DNA from: DATBAK01 sp036787815
GTDB taxonomy: Bacteria > Actinomycetota > Acidimicrobiia > IMCC26256 > PALSA-610
DNA length: 19,562 nt
Direction: 5' to 3'
NCBI GenBank assembly: GCA_036787815.1
Contig: DAIQOP010000037.1
Location: 1-19,562 of the forward strand
The notes beneath the pieces were generated by a model. The model saw nothing but the letters and a program-made list of their open reading frames with translations, did no database searches and had not been told where the DNA came from. Below are positions 7,187 to 13,839 of the stretch, piece after piece (position 1 is the stretch's first letter; every line of letters starts with the position of its first letter). A program made the position numbers and the translations under genes.

Positions 7187-8182
7187 TCACGCAGGGCGCA
7201 GGATGATCTTGCCGACGGTGGCGTCGGTCGCGAGGCGGTCGTAGGCCTCGGTCGCCTCGGCGAGGGGAACGACCGCCTCGATCACCGGAGCGATCGTGCC
7301 GTCGGCGAGGAACGGCACGACGTCGCGCACGAACGCGTCGGTCGCGCTCGCCTTCTCGGCGACCGATCGCATCCGCAGCATCGTGCCGAACAATCGCAGC
7401 CGGCGCTGCATCACGGCGAGGATCGGCAGCGTCGCGGTGCCGCCGGCCAGCGTGCCGATGAGCACGATCCGACCGCACTGCGCCGCCGCGGCGATGTCGG
7501 CCTCGACGTAGGGACCGGCCACGAGGTCGAGCGCGACGTCGGCGCCCCCTCCGGTGACGCGGGTGATCTCGTCGGCCAACGCGACGACGTCGAGTGAGCC
7601 GTCGGCCGTGGTCGGGGGCACGATGCCGTGATCGAGGCCGAGCCGGCGGCACTGTTCGAGCTTCCCCGCACTGCGCGACGTGCCCACGACGTGCGCGCCG
7701 ATCGCCTTCGCGAGTTGCAGGGCCGCGGTGCCGACGCCCGAACCCACGGCGTGGATGAGCACCCATTCGCCCGCACGCGCCGCGGCCTGGGTGCACATCG
7801 CGTCGTGCGCGGTGACGAACGCTTCGGGAACACCGCCCATCGCGACGAGATCGAGCCCGGCCGGCACGGGCGCGCACTGGCCGGCCGCGACCACGACGAG
7901 CTCGGCCTGACTCCCGCCACCGGTGATCCCGAACACCGCCGTGCCGATGCCCGGCCGCTCGACGCCGTCGCCCAACGCAACGACGGTGCCCGCGAACTCG
8001 AGCCCCGGGATGTCGGGCGGCGCACCCGGGGGAGCGGGATAGAAGCCCGCGCGCTGCATGAGGTCGGCGCGGTTGAGGCCGGCGCCCGCGACCCGCACGA
8101 GCACCTCTCCCGGCCCCGGTTGCGGGTCGGGATGCTCGCGCACCTCGATCGTGCCGTCGCCCATCGTCGTCACCGCGCGCAT
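7187..8182 (-). CDS. NAD(P)H quinone oxidoreductase, PIG3 type (zinc-independent MDR)
   Basis: A medium-chain dehydrogenase/reductase of 331 residues. The N-terminal GroES-like domain contains NRADLMQRAGFYPAPPGAP, a signature of the PIG3/TP53I3 quinone oxidoreductase branch. No structural-zinc cysteine cluster is present, which fits the zinc-free QOR group. The Rossmann fold begins at VLIHAVGSGVGTAALQLAKA (about 141-160), a nucleotide-binding glycine motif. The C-terminal GKIILRP ending is typical of the family. It probably reduces quinones or other activated carbonyls with NADPH in the cytosol. The ATG at 8182 lies 7 nt behind TAGCGT and lacks a Shine-Dalgarno sequence, so the message is probably leaderless. 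It has a 110-bp gap to the thiolase gene, which carries its own promoter, so the two are probably separate units. Confidence 0.9.
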   Translation of the reverse strand: MRAVTTMGDGTIEVREHPDPQPGPGEVLVRVAGAGLNRADLMQRAGFYPAPPGAPPDIPGLEFAGTVVALGDGVERPGIGTAVFGITGGGSQAELVVVAAGQCAPVPAGLDLVAMGGVPEAFVTAHDAMCTQAAARAGEWVLIHAVGSGVGTAALQLAKAIGAHVVGTSRSAGKLEQCRRLGLDHGIVPPTTADGSLDVVALADEITRVTGGGADVALDLVAGPYVEADIAAAAQCGRIVLIGTLAGGTATLPILAVMQRRLRLFGTMLRMRSVAEKASATDAFVRDVVPFLADGTIAPVIEAVVPLAEATEAYDRLATDATVGKIILRPA

Positions 8183-8189
8183 GCGGGCG

Positions 8190-8195
8190 ACGCTA
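8190..8195 (-). promoter_or_regulatory. -10-like element (TAGCGT) for leaderless quinone oxidoreductase gene
   Basis: TAGCGT on the minus strand ends 7 nt before the ATG at 8182. It sits in the 36-bp gap after the membrane-protein gene. Spacing matches the other leaderless-type starts in this window. No -35 box is obvious. Confidence 0.55.
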
Positions 8196-8218
8196 CCGCC
8201 GACTCGATCGGGGGGCGA

Positions 8219-9613
8219 TCAGGTGAGCGGCGGCGCGACGACGGTCGGCCCGGTGCCGGGCTTCGTCGCGCCCGGCGCGGTGCTCGGCGTGGTGCTCGGC
8301 GTGGTGCTCGGCGTGGTGACGCTTGCTTCCACCGCGACGAGCGATCGGGAGATCTGCTGCCCGTCTGGGGTGCGACCGCTGAACACGTACGTGGGGACGA
8401 CGTCGACGACCGCGCCGCCGTTGTCGAAGGCGGGCATCACCGCGAGTCCGAGCGTCACGTGGTCGATCGTGACGATGACGGGAGCGATCTCGTGGAACGG
8501 GACGGCACCCCCGGGCTCGGTGGTGGCCAGCGGCACCGGGAACGGATCGATGCCGCGCCCGGCCGCGAGGTCGGCGAACACCGCGCCGACCGTCCGGAGT
8601 GGGTAGCGACCCAGCGTGCGCAGGTCGGTCCACGTTCCGCCGACGCCGACGATGCGACTCTGATCTCCGATCGCGACGCGCCACGACAGGCCGTCGATCG
8701 CGACGCCCGAGAGCTGTGGGCGGAGCTCGACCGTGACCGTCGACGGTACGAGCGGGGGCGGTGCGGGGCACGGCGCGGGTGCGCACATCACGGCCGGGCC
8801 GGCGCTCGTCGTGTCGACCGTGACCGACCAGTCGCCGCGGATGCCCATGCGATCGAGGAGGGCGCGCGCGATCTGCTCGGCGCGCGGGGCGTCGGGCAGG
8901 TGCGCCGGTGTGGTGGGAACCGGTGCGGGAACCGCGGTCGTGGGAACCGGTGCGGTGGGAACCGTCGGAACCGGGCCCGGCGGAACCGGAGCCGTCGGCG
9001 GGGCGACCGGTTGCAGGGGCACCGGCGGCACGGCGGCGGCTCCGCTCGGGTTGCCGGAGGTCTGCCCACCTCCGGCGCTCCCGGCGTTCGGGGAGCTACC
9101 GGAGCCGGTCGAGCCGGGCACCGAGCCCGGCGCCGAGTCGGCCGAGGTCGGGGCGTACGACACCGAGTAGCCGCCCGGGGTGGGCGCCACCAGGAGCTCG
9201 GCCGACCCGCTGCTCACCTGCCACCCCGAGCCTCCGGGCATCGGCTTCGCGGTGCCGGAGAGCCCGAGGGCCCGGGCGAGCGACGCGACCCTCGCTGCGT
9301 CGACCGCGGGTGCCTCGAGCCGGGCGACCGCGGCGTCGGGGCCGAGGTCGGGAGGCGGGACCGCGAGCCGGTAGCGGAACGGGGTGAACCCGCCGGAGAA
9401 GGACGGTCGGGCGTTCGCCTGCTCCGGCGCCCGGCTCCCGGGGCTCAACACCAGCCGCGGGGTGCCGTGGTGACGGGTTGCCGCGACGACGCCCACGGCC
9501 GCGGCGAGCAGGGCGATCACGGCCAGGGACGCGACCGCGGCCCGGGCCGGGTGCCGGCGGGCGATGGCCGGGGCGAGCTCGGCGGGCGGTTGGCCCTCGG
9601 TGGTGGGCTCCAT
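8219..9613 (-). CDS. Single-pass membrane protein with Pro/Thr-rich linkers, function unknown
   Basis: A protein of 464 residues that I do not recognise. A short basic N-terminus precedes one transmembrane helix at about 27-46, so most of the chain should lie outside the membrane. A folded segment (about 70-155) is followed by a Gly/Ser/Pro-rich linker (about 153-240) containing repeats such as PVPTVPTAPVPTT. A second folded segment (about 240-430) follows, then a TTPSTTPSTTPS tail. Two cysteines, 277 and 282, in CAPAPC could form a disulfide. The start at 9613 is chosen over the ATG seven codons upstream because AGGAGG lies six nt before it. The linker is encoded by repeated GGAACCG units and the tail by a 12-bp tandem repeat. 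An extracytoplasmic or cell-wall-spanning role is inferred from the layout only. Confidence 0.8.
   Translation of the reverse strand: MEPTTEGQPPAELAPAIARRHPARAAVASLAVIALLAAAVGVVAATRHHGTPRLVLSPGSRAPEQANARPSFSGGFTPFRYRLAVPPPDLGPDAAVARLEAPAVDAARVASLARALGLSGTAKPMPGGSGWQVSSGSAELLVAPTPGGYSVSYAPTSADSAPGSVPGSTGSGSSPNAGSAGGGQTSGNPSGAAAVPPVPLQPVAPPTAPVPPGPVPTVPTAPVPTTAVPAPVPTTPAHLPDAPRAEQIARALLDRMGIRGDWSVTVDTTSAGPAVMCAPAPCPAPPPLVPSTVTVELRPQLSGVAIDGLSWRVAIGDQSRIVGVGGTWTDLRTLGRYPLRTVGAVFADLAAGRGIDPFPVPLATTEPGGAVPFHEIAPVIVTIDHVTLGLAVMPAFDNGGAVVDVVPTYVFSGRTPDGQQISRSLVAVEASVTTPSTTPSTTPSTAPGATKPGTGPTVVAPPLT
8281..8316. repeat. Tandem 12-bp repeat, three exact copies
   Basis: Three perfect head-to-tail copies of TGCTCGGCGTGG at 8281-8292, 8293-8304 and 8305-8316. 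On the minus strand they encode the TTPS repeats near the C-terminus of the membrane protein. A repeat of this kind can change copy number by slippage without changing the frame, since 12 is divisible by three. Confidence 0.92.
8916..8988. repeat. Interspersed GGAACCG repeats in a proline-rich linker
   Basis: Six GGAACCG units begin at 8916, 8928, 8943, 8958, 8967 and 8982. They are spaced by 9, 12 or 15 bp, always a multiple of three. On the minus strand they encode Pro-Val-Pro-type motifs of the extracellular linker. The in-frame spacing shows that the repeats serve the protein; I do not read them as binding sites. Confidence 0.85.
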
Positions 9614-9619
9614 GGGTGT

Positions 9620-9638
9620 CCTCCTCGACGCCATTCTG
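9620..9638 (-). promoter_or_regulatory. Shine-Dalgarno and possible -10 box of the membrane-protein gene
   Basis: AGGAGG at 9625-9620 (minus strand) lies six nt before the ATG at 9613 and decides the start. CAGAAT at 9638-9633 could be the -10 box, giving a leader of about 12 nt. The site lies in a 110-bp divergent gap shared with the CxxCH-protein gene. Confidence 0.5.
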
Positions 9639-9710
9639 ACGACCCCCGCGCTCGGACGGTTCCCGGCCGTCGGACTCCGCTCGAGGCATCGGACGGCCGG
9701 CGCGAGCCGC

Positions 9711-9716
9711 TACCGT
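9711..9716 (+). promoter_or_regulatory. -10-like element (TACCGT) for leaderless CxxCH-protein gene
   Basis: TACCGT ends 7 nt before the GTG at 9724. The hexamer is identical to the one before mca and no Shine-Dalgarno sequence is present. It would drive the CxxCH-protein and sulfotransferase genes together. Confidence 0.55.
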
Positions 9717-9723
9717 CGTCGGC

Positions 9724-10077
9724 GTGCCCGAGCCGGCGTTGCGCATCGTCGACGAGGAGCAGAACGAGGTCGCGCTCGACGCGGCCGAGACCGCCGCGCT
9801 GCTCGCTGCCACGGCGGGTCTGGAGGCCGCGACGGTCTCCGCATGCCCCGACTGCCACAGCCGTGTGCTGGCCGCCGTCGCGCTCGTCGACCTCATCGAC
9901 GCGTCGCCGCCGCTTCCCCGGGGCGCCGACCTCGTCGACCTCGCCGACGAGGCGCCCACGTTGCACCTCTATGTCGTCGACGAGGCGGCCGACTGCCGGC
10001 ACCGGCAGTGGCTCGATCCGCTGTACGGCGAATGGATCGAGATCGTCGAAGGCGCGGCCGGCCCGCCGGTGCGTTGA
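9724..10077 (+). CDS. Small acidic protein with CxxCH and CxH motifs, function unknown
   Basis: A protein of 117 residues, strongly acidic in the first 40 positions. Cys41, Cys44 and His45 form CPDCH, and Cys91 and His93 form CRH. Together these could make one zinc-binding site, as in a split zinc ribbon. A haem c site (CxxCH) is formally possible but unlikely, because no signal peptide or export segment is visible. The central part is helical (VLAAVALVDLID) and is followed by a strand (LHLYVV). GTG at 9724 is preferred because of the TACCGT element 7 nt before it. Only 13 nt separate its stop from the sulfotransferase ATG, so the two are probably co-transcribed. I know of no family with this exact arrangement. 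Confidence 0.75.
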   Translation: MPEPALRIVDEEQNEVALDAAETAALLAATAGLEAATVSACPDCHSRVLAAVALVDLIDASPPLPRGADLVDLADEAPTLHLYVVDEAADCRHRQWLDPLYGEWIEIVEGAAGPPVR

Positions 10078-10090
10078 AGCCGGCGCGGCG

Positions 10091-10957
10091 ATGAGCGGCG
10101 CCCGGCCGTCGAGGTTGCGCGCGCGCCTCGCGCGCGCCGTGCACGGGCGGCCCGACCTCGGACCTCCTCTGTACTTCATGCACATCATGAAGACGGGTGG
10201 CACCGCGCTCACGACCGCGTTGGCTCGCCTCAACGACCGCGCGCAACGGGGAGCGAGCGTCACCGAGATCTTCCTCGACCAGTTCGTGCAACGCGATCGC
10301 GCGCAGTGGCGCGACGTCGGGTTCGTGACGGGTCACCTGCCTTGGGAAGCGCGCGAGCTGCTGCCGCCCGAGACGCGCACGCTCACGGTGTTGCGCGATC
10401 CCGTCGACCGGACCCTCTCGCACTACTGGCAGCTCAGCGTCAACCCTGATGTGCACGCCGAGTCGCCGGGGTTCTCGCTCGAGGAGTTCGTCGGCTCGCC
10501 GCGGTGGAACACACTGTGCCGCGACTACCAGGCGCGCCAGCTCGCGCATCGCGTCGATCTCGCGCACGCGGGTACGGCGTACGACTCGGCCGTCCGTTTC
10601 GCGAGCCTGGGCCCGCCGTTCCCCGCCGAGCACCAGTATCCGTTGCAGAGCCTCTTCGACTGCTCGCCGCTCACCTTGACGGGTGCCGATCTCGAGCGGG
10701 CCGCCCTCGACGCGCTCTCCGAGATCGAGTTCGTGGGTGTCACCGAACGGCTCGACGGGCTCTACCGCGAGGTTGCCCGGCGGGTGTGGGCGGTCGACGA
10801 CCCTCCGGTGCTCGGGCACGAGAACCCCTCGAGTGATCGGCCCCGGCGCGCGAACGTGCCGGCGGCGCTCCTGCGCACGATCGAGGAGATGACCACCGTC
10901 GACCGGGCCCTGTACGAAGCGGCGCGCGGTCGCGCTCCGCAGGCCGGCGGCGTGTGA
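10091..10957 (+). CDS. PAPS-dependent sulfotransferase family protein
   Basis: A protein of 288 residues. The 5'-phosphosulfate loop is HIMKTGGTAL (Lys34, Thr35, Gly36, Gly37, Thr38), equivalent to HIPKTGGTS in membrane-type carbohydrate sulfotransferases. The 3'-phosphate motif is LRDPVDRTLSHYW, with Arg102 and Ser110. These are the two diagnostic PAPS-binding blocks of the Sulfotransfer_2-like group. The length is about the usual size for bacterial members. The ATG at 10091 gives a short Arg-rich N-terminus and no membrane anchor, so it is probably cytosolic. The acceptor (glycan, glycolipid or other) cannot be told. It follows the CxxCH protein by 13 nt, with no visible Shine-Dalgarno sequence. 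No PAPS-synthesis genes are in the window. Confidence 0.87.
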   Translation: MSGARPSRLRARLARAVHGRPDLGPPLYFMHIMKTGGTALTTALARLNDRAQRGASVTEIFLDQFVQRDRAQWRDVGFVTGHLPWEARELLPPETRTLTVLRDPVDRTLSHYWQLSVNPDVHAESPGFSLEEFVGSPRWNTLCRDYQARQLAHRVDLAHAGTAYDSAVRFASLGPPFPAEHQYPLQSLFDCSPLTLTGADLERAALDALSEIEFVGVTERLDGLYREVARRVWAVDDPPVLGHENPSSDRPRRANVPAALLRTIEEMTTVDRALYEAARGRAPQAGGV

Positions 10958-11128
10958 ACCCCGGAGCGCACCGGCGCCGGCCGAGGTCGGCGTGTCTCTG
11001 GATGAGGAGCCTCGGACCGGGGTAGAACATCGCCGTTCGTCTCGCCCGGGAGGTGGGTCGCGGCGTGGTCGGGTTCGGGGGGAGGCGGGTGCGCGCGACA
11101 TCGCGCCCGCGCGGTCCGCCTGCCGGCG

Positions 11129-12142
11129 GTGCTCACCGCCGTCGGCCTGGTCGTGATGATCGTCGCGTTCGGCCTCGGGGGTCCGGTGGGCGGGCCGTCT
11201 CGGGGCGGGCGCACGCGTCGGTCGTCGGCCGGCGACGCCTCGTCACGTCCGCGCCTCACCGAGATCGCCTTCCGGCAGCGGCTACCGGTGCTGAAGGCGA
11301 TACTCGAGCCCCCGGCCGGCGTGGTGCCCGCCGTCGCACCGGCCGCGCTCGCGGCGCGACCGGCCGTGATCGCGAAACCCGCGGTCCGGATCGTCCCACT
11401 CGTTCGCGCGGGCGTGGGCAACCGACCCTTGCGGATCCTCGTCGTCGGCGACTCGGTCGGCGTGTCGTTCGCGCGCGGCCTCGAGTTGTGGGCCGGTCAA
11501 CGTGGCAACGTGCGCGTGCTCGACGACGCGCGCTACTGGTGCGCGCTGGGGCGCAACGGCCTCATCGTGCAGGGACTCACGGCGAGCACGCCGTCGACCG
11601 GGTGTACCGACTGGGGAACCCGGTGGGCGGCCGCGATCCGCACGTTCGATCCCGACGTCACGATCGTGCTCTTCTCGATCTGGGAGATCGCGTTGCGCCG
11701 GCTCCCGGGACGCGGCGATTGGCTGCTGCCCGGCGCGCCCGCACTCGACGATTGGCAGCTCTCGGAGTACCAGGCGGCCGCCGACGTGCTGAGCGCGCGC
11801 GGTGCGCCCGTGGTGTGGTTCACCATCCCGTGCGAGAACACGCCCATCCGTCCCGGCGACCCGCTGTGGTTCGTCGATCGGCACACGATCCCGAGGCTCG
11901 CGGCTTCGCGCCCGGCCGTCCACGTCGTCGATCTCGACCACGAGCTCTGTGCGCACGGCGCGTCCCACGCGTTCGCGGGCATTGCCGACGCACGGCCCGA
12001 CGGCGCGCACTTCTCCGACGCCGGTGCACTCGCCGTCGCGAGGTGGGTGATGCCGATCGTGCTCGGAGCCGCACCGAATCCGGTGTCGATCGCCGAGCGC
12101 GACCCGGCACCGGACGCGGGGATCACTCGAAGAGCAAGCTGA
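11129..12142 (+). CDS. SGNH-hydrolase-like protein with N-terminal membrane segment
   Basis: The SGNH/GDSL block I is visible as VVGDSVG (Ser109), and block V as DGAHFSD (Asp291, His294). This gives the expected Ser-Asp-His set of an esterase or O-acyl transferase/deacetylase. A hydrophobic stretch right at the N-terminus (about residues 3-18) suggests a signal anchor, followed by a basic and Pro/Ala-rich linker of about 80 residues. The catalytic domain is then extracytoplasmic. This architecture resembles the SGNH domains attached to acyltransferase-3 proteins that act on surface polysaccharides. The start is uncertain: GTG at 11129 is the first ATG or GTG in frame, but the frame is open well upstream and encodes a basic stretch just before the hydrophobic helix. 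Its last 20 bp overlap the end of the convergent prs gene. Confidence 0.75.
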   Translation: MLTAVGLVVMIVAFGLGGPVGGPSRGGRTRRSSAGDASSRPRLTEIAFRQRLPVLKAILEPPAGVVPAVAPAALAARPAVIAKPAVRIVPLVRAGVGNRPLRILVVGDSVGVSFARGLELWAGQRGNVRVLDDARYWCALGRNGLIVQGLTASTPSTGCTDWGTRWAAAIRTFDPDVTIVLFSIWEIALRRLPGRGDWLLPGAPALDDWQLSEYQAAADVLSARGAPVVWFTIPCENTPIRPGDPLWFVDRHTIPRLAASRPAVHVVDLDHELCAHGASHAFAGIADARPDGAHFSDAGALAVARWVMPIVLGAAPNPVSIAERDPAPDAGITRRAS

Positions 12143-13064
12143 TGCTCTCGCGGTTGTGGATGCGGCGGATGGCCTCGCCGAGCAGGCCGGCGACCGAGAT
12201 CACCTCGACCTTCGCCGGCAGCGCGACCGGCTGGGTCTCGACGGTGTCGGTGATGAAGAGGCGCTCGATCGGGCTCGCGGCCAGGCGCTCGACCGCGGTC
12301 TCGGTGATCAATCCGTGGGTGACCATCGCGTAGACCGACGCCGCACCGCGCTCGGTGAGGATGCGTGCCGCGTCGACGAGTGTGCCCGCCGAGATCGTGA
12401 AGTCGTCGACGAGCAGCGCGGTCTTTCCGATGACGTCGCCGATGAGCTCGGTGACCTCGGCCGTTTCCGAGTGGTCGTCGCGGCGCTTCTCTGCGATCGC
12501 GTACGAGGTTCCGAGGCGGGCGGCGAACGCTCGGGCCTTCTTGGCGAAGCCCGCATCGGGAGCGACGACCACGAGATCGGGCAAGGCCTTCGCGGTGATC
12601 GCTTCGCACAAGATGGGCAGCGCGTAGAGGTCATCGACGGGCACGTGGAAGAAGCCCTGGAGCTGCGGCGCGTGCAGATCCATCGTGACGACGCGGTCGA
12701 CCCCCGCGCTCTCGATCGCGTCGGCGCACACGCGCGCGCGGATGGAGACCCGCGGCTCGTCCTTCTTGTCGCCCTTGGCGTAGCTGAAGTATGGGATCAC
12801 CGCCGTCACCGACGCCGCGCTCGCGCGCTTGAGGGCGTCGATCCAGAAGAGCAGCTCCATGAAGTTGTCGTTCGCGGGGAACGCGGTGCCCTGCACCAGG
12901 AACGTGTGCCGGCCGCGCACGTTCTCGAGCACCCGCACGAACAGGTTGCCTTCCGAGAATCGCATGGTCTCGCAGGCGCCCAACGGCCGATCGAGGTACC
13001 CCGCGATCGCCGCACCCAGGCGTTTGCTCGCCGATCCGGCGAAGAGCAGGAAGTCGTCGTCCAC
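12123..13064 (-). CDS. prs: Ribose-phosphate pyrophosphokinase (PRPP synthetase), divergent
   Basis: A protein of 313 residues with the PRPP synthetase fold; such enzymes make PRPP from ribose 5-phosphate and ATP for nucleotide, His and Trp synthesis. Recognisable blocks are ENVRGRHTFLVQG, the TMDLHAPQLQGFF block (His131), KRRDD (Lys193), and the PRPP loop VDDFTISAGT (219-228). It departs from the usual form at several sites: FSEGN where FSDGE is usual, and YAKGDK where YARQDR is usual (ATP-contact Arg-Gln become Lys97-Gly98). The PRPP loop also has Ile-Ser where Asp-Thr is common. It may therefore be a paralogue of the housekeeping enzyme rather than the enzyme itself. GTG at 13064 lies 6 nt behind TAGGCT, so it is probably leaderless. 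It is divergent from the pentapeptide gene. The fold is secure and activity is probable but not certain. Confidence 0.88.
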   Translation of the reverse strand: MDDDFLLFAGSASKRLGAAIAGYLDRPLGACETMRFSEGNLFVRVLENVRGRHTFLVQGTAFPANDNFMELLFWIDALKRASAASVTAVIPYFSYAKGDKKDEPRVSIRARVCADAIESAGVDRVVTMDLHAPQLQGFFHVPVDDLYALPILCEAITAKALPDLVVVAPDAGFAKKARAFAARLGTSYAIAEKRRDDHSETAEVTELIGDVIGKTALLVDDFTISAGTLVDAARILTERGAASVYAMVTHGLITETAVERLAASPIERLFITDTVETQPVALPAKVEVISVAGLLGEAIRRIHNRESISLLFE

Positions 13065-13070
13065 GACCGC

Positions 13071-13076
13071 AGCCTA
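13071..13076 (-). promoter_or_regulatory. -10-like element (TAGGCT) for leaderless prs
   Basis: TAGGCT on the minus strand ends 6 nt before the GTG of prs and no Shine-Dalgarno sequence is present. It sits in the 67-bp divergent gap with the pentapeptide-repeat gene. That gene has a weaker AATACT (13119-13124) 7 nt before its own GTG. Confidence 0.55.
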
Positions 13077-13131
13077 TGTGGAGATCCGGCCGCCGACTCG
13101 GGGCATCCGACTCGCGCAATACTCCACGACC

Positions 13132-13839
13132 GTGTCGCCCGTCCTGCATCCGTCGAAAGTCGAGGTCGCGCAGCCGCGACTTCCGGCGGCGCCGGCCTCC
13201 GCGCATCCCGGCTCCGTGCGCGCGCACGATGAATGGGAGCACGAGCTCGTCGAGGGTGCCGACCTCACCGGTGCCGACGCGGAGCACGTCGAGATCACCG
13301 GTTCGGTGCTGCGGGGCGTGCGGTTCACCGGCGCCCGGCTCGAGCACCTCAGGCTCACCGACGTGCTGGCGGTCGACTGCGAGCTCTCCGGCGCGATCTT
13401 GGGCCAGTCGTCGCTGCGTCGCGTCGAGTTCCGCAACTGCCGCATGTCGGGAGCGGTCATCTCCGACTCGAAGCTGCGCGACGTCCGGTTCCGCAGCTGC
13501 AAGCTCGACGATGCCAACTTCCGGTTCTCCGAAGCCGAGCGGGTCGTGCTCGACGACTGCTCTCTCGTCGACGCTGACTTCGCGGAGGCAACCTTCACCC
13601 ACAGCGCGTTCCCGGGTTGCGACCTGCGCCGGGCCGTGTTCACCAAGGCGAAGATGGCCGGCACGTCGTTCCACGGATCCACGATCGACGAGCTTGCGGG
13701 CGCGGCGGCCTTGCGCGGGATCGTCGTCGGGACCGACCAGGTGCTGCCGCTCGCGCTGAGCGTCTTCCGAGACCTGGGCATCGTGGTGAGCGACGAAGTG
13801 GAGAACGTCGAGTCGCCGAAGGGGCGGTCGGCGTCGTGA
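13132..13839 (+). CDS. Pentapeptide-repeat protein
   Basis: A protein of 235 residues. Residues about 42-175 form a run of pentapeptide-like units with the A(D/N)LXX pattern, including ADLTG, VRFTG, CELSG, VEFRN, CKLDD, ANFRF, ADFAE and CDLRR. This should fold as a right-handed quadrilateral beta-helix of several coils. Cysteines recur at the repeat corners (83, 103, 123, 143, 163), spaced by exactly 20 residues, one full coil. A short C-terminal helix region follows. It has no signal peptide. Pentapeptide proteins can mimic DNA and bind gyrase (Qnr, MfpA), but most have no known role and nothing here shows gyrase binding. GTG at 13132 follows an AATACT element. Its stop overlaps the next start as GTGA, so the lipoprotein gene is coupled to it. 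Confidence 0.85.
   Translation: MSPVLHPSKVEVAQPRLPAAPASAHPGSVRAHDEWEHELVEGADLTGADAEHVEITGSVLRGVRFTGARLEHLRLTDVLAVDCELSGAILGQSSLRRVEFRNCRMSGAVISDSKLRDVRFRSCKLDDANFRFSEAERVVLDDCSLVDADFAEATFTHSAFPGCDLRRAVFTKAKMAGTSFHGSTIDELAGAAALRGIVVGTDQVLPLALSVFRDLGIVVSDEVENVESPKGRSAS

Noticed and set aside
8916..8988. GGAACCG repeats as iterons or regulator binding sites
   Set aside because: They lie inside a coding region and are spaced in multiples of three, matching the proline-rich protein repeat.
7628..9720. Very long open plus-strand frame running up to the sulfotransferase
   Set aside because: It crosses the quinone oxidoreductase and membrane-protein genes on the other strand and shows no recognisable domain until the sulfotransferase ATG at 10091; only that last part is real.
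9844..9858. Haem c attachment site (CxxCH) in the small acidic protein
   Set aside because: No signal peptide or export segment is present, so haem attachment outside the membrane is unlikely; a zinc site with the later CxH is a better reading.
10958..11040. Possible terminator after the sulfotransferase gene (CCGGCGCCGG and nearby GC-rich inverted bases)
   Set aside because: The stems are short or have loops that are too small, and there is no U-run; such palindromes are frequent by chance at this GC content.
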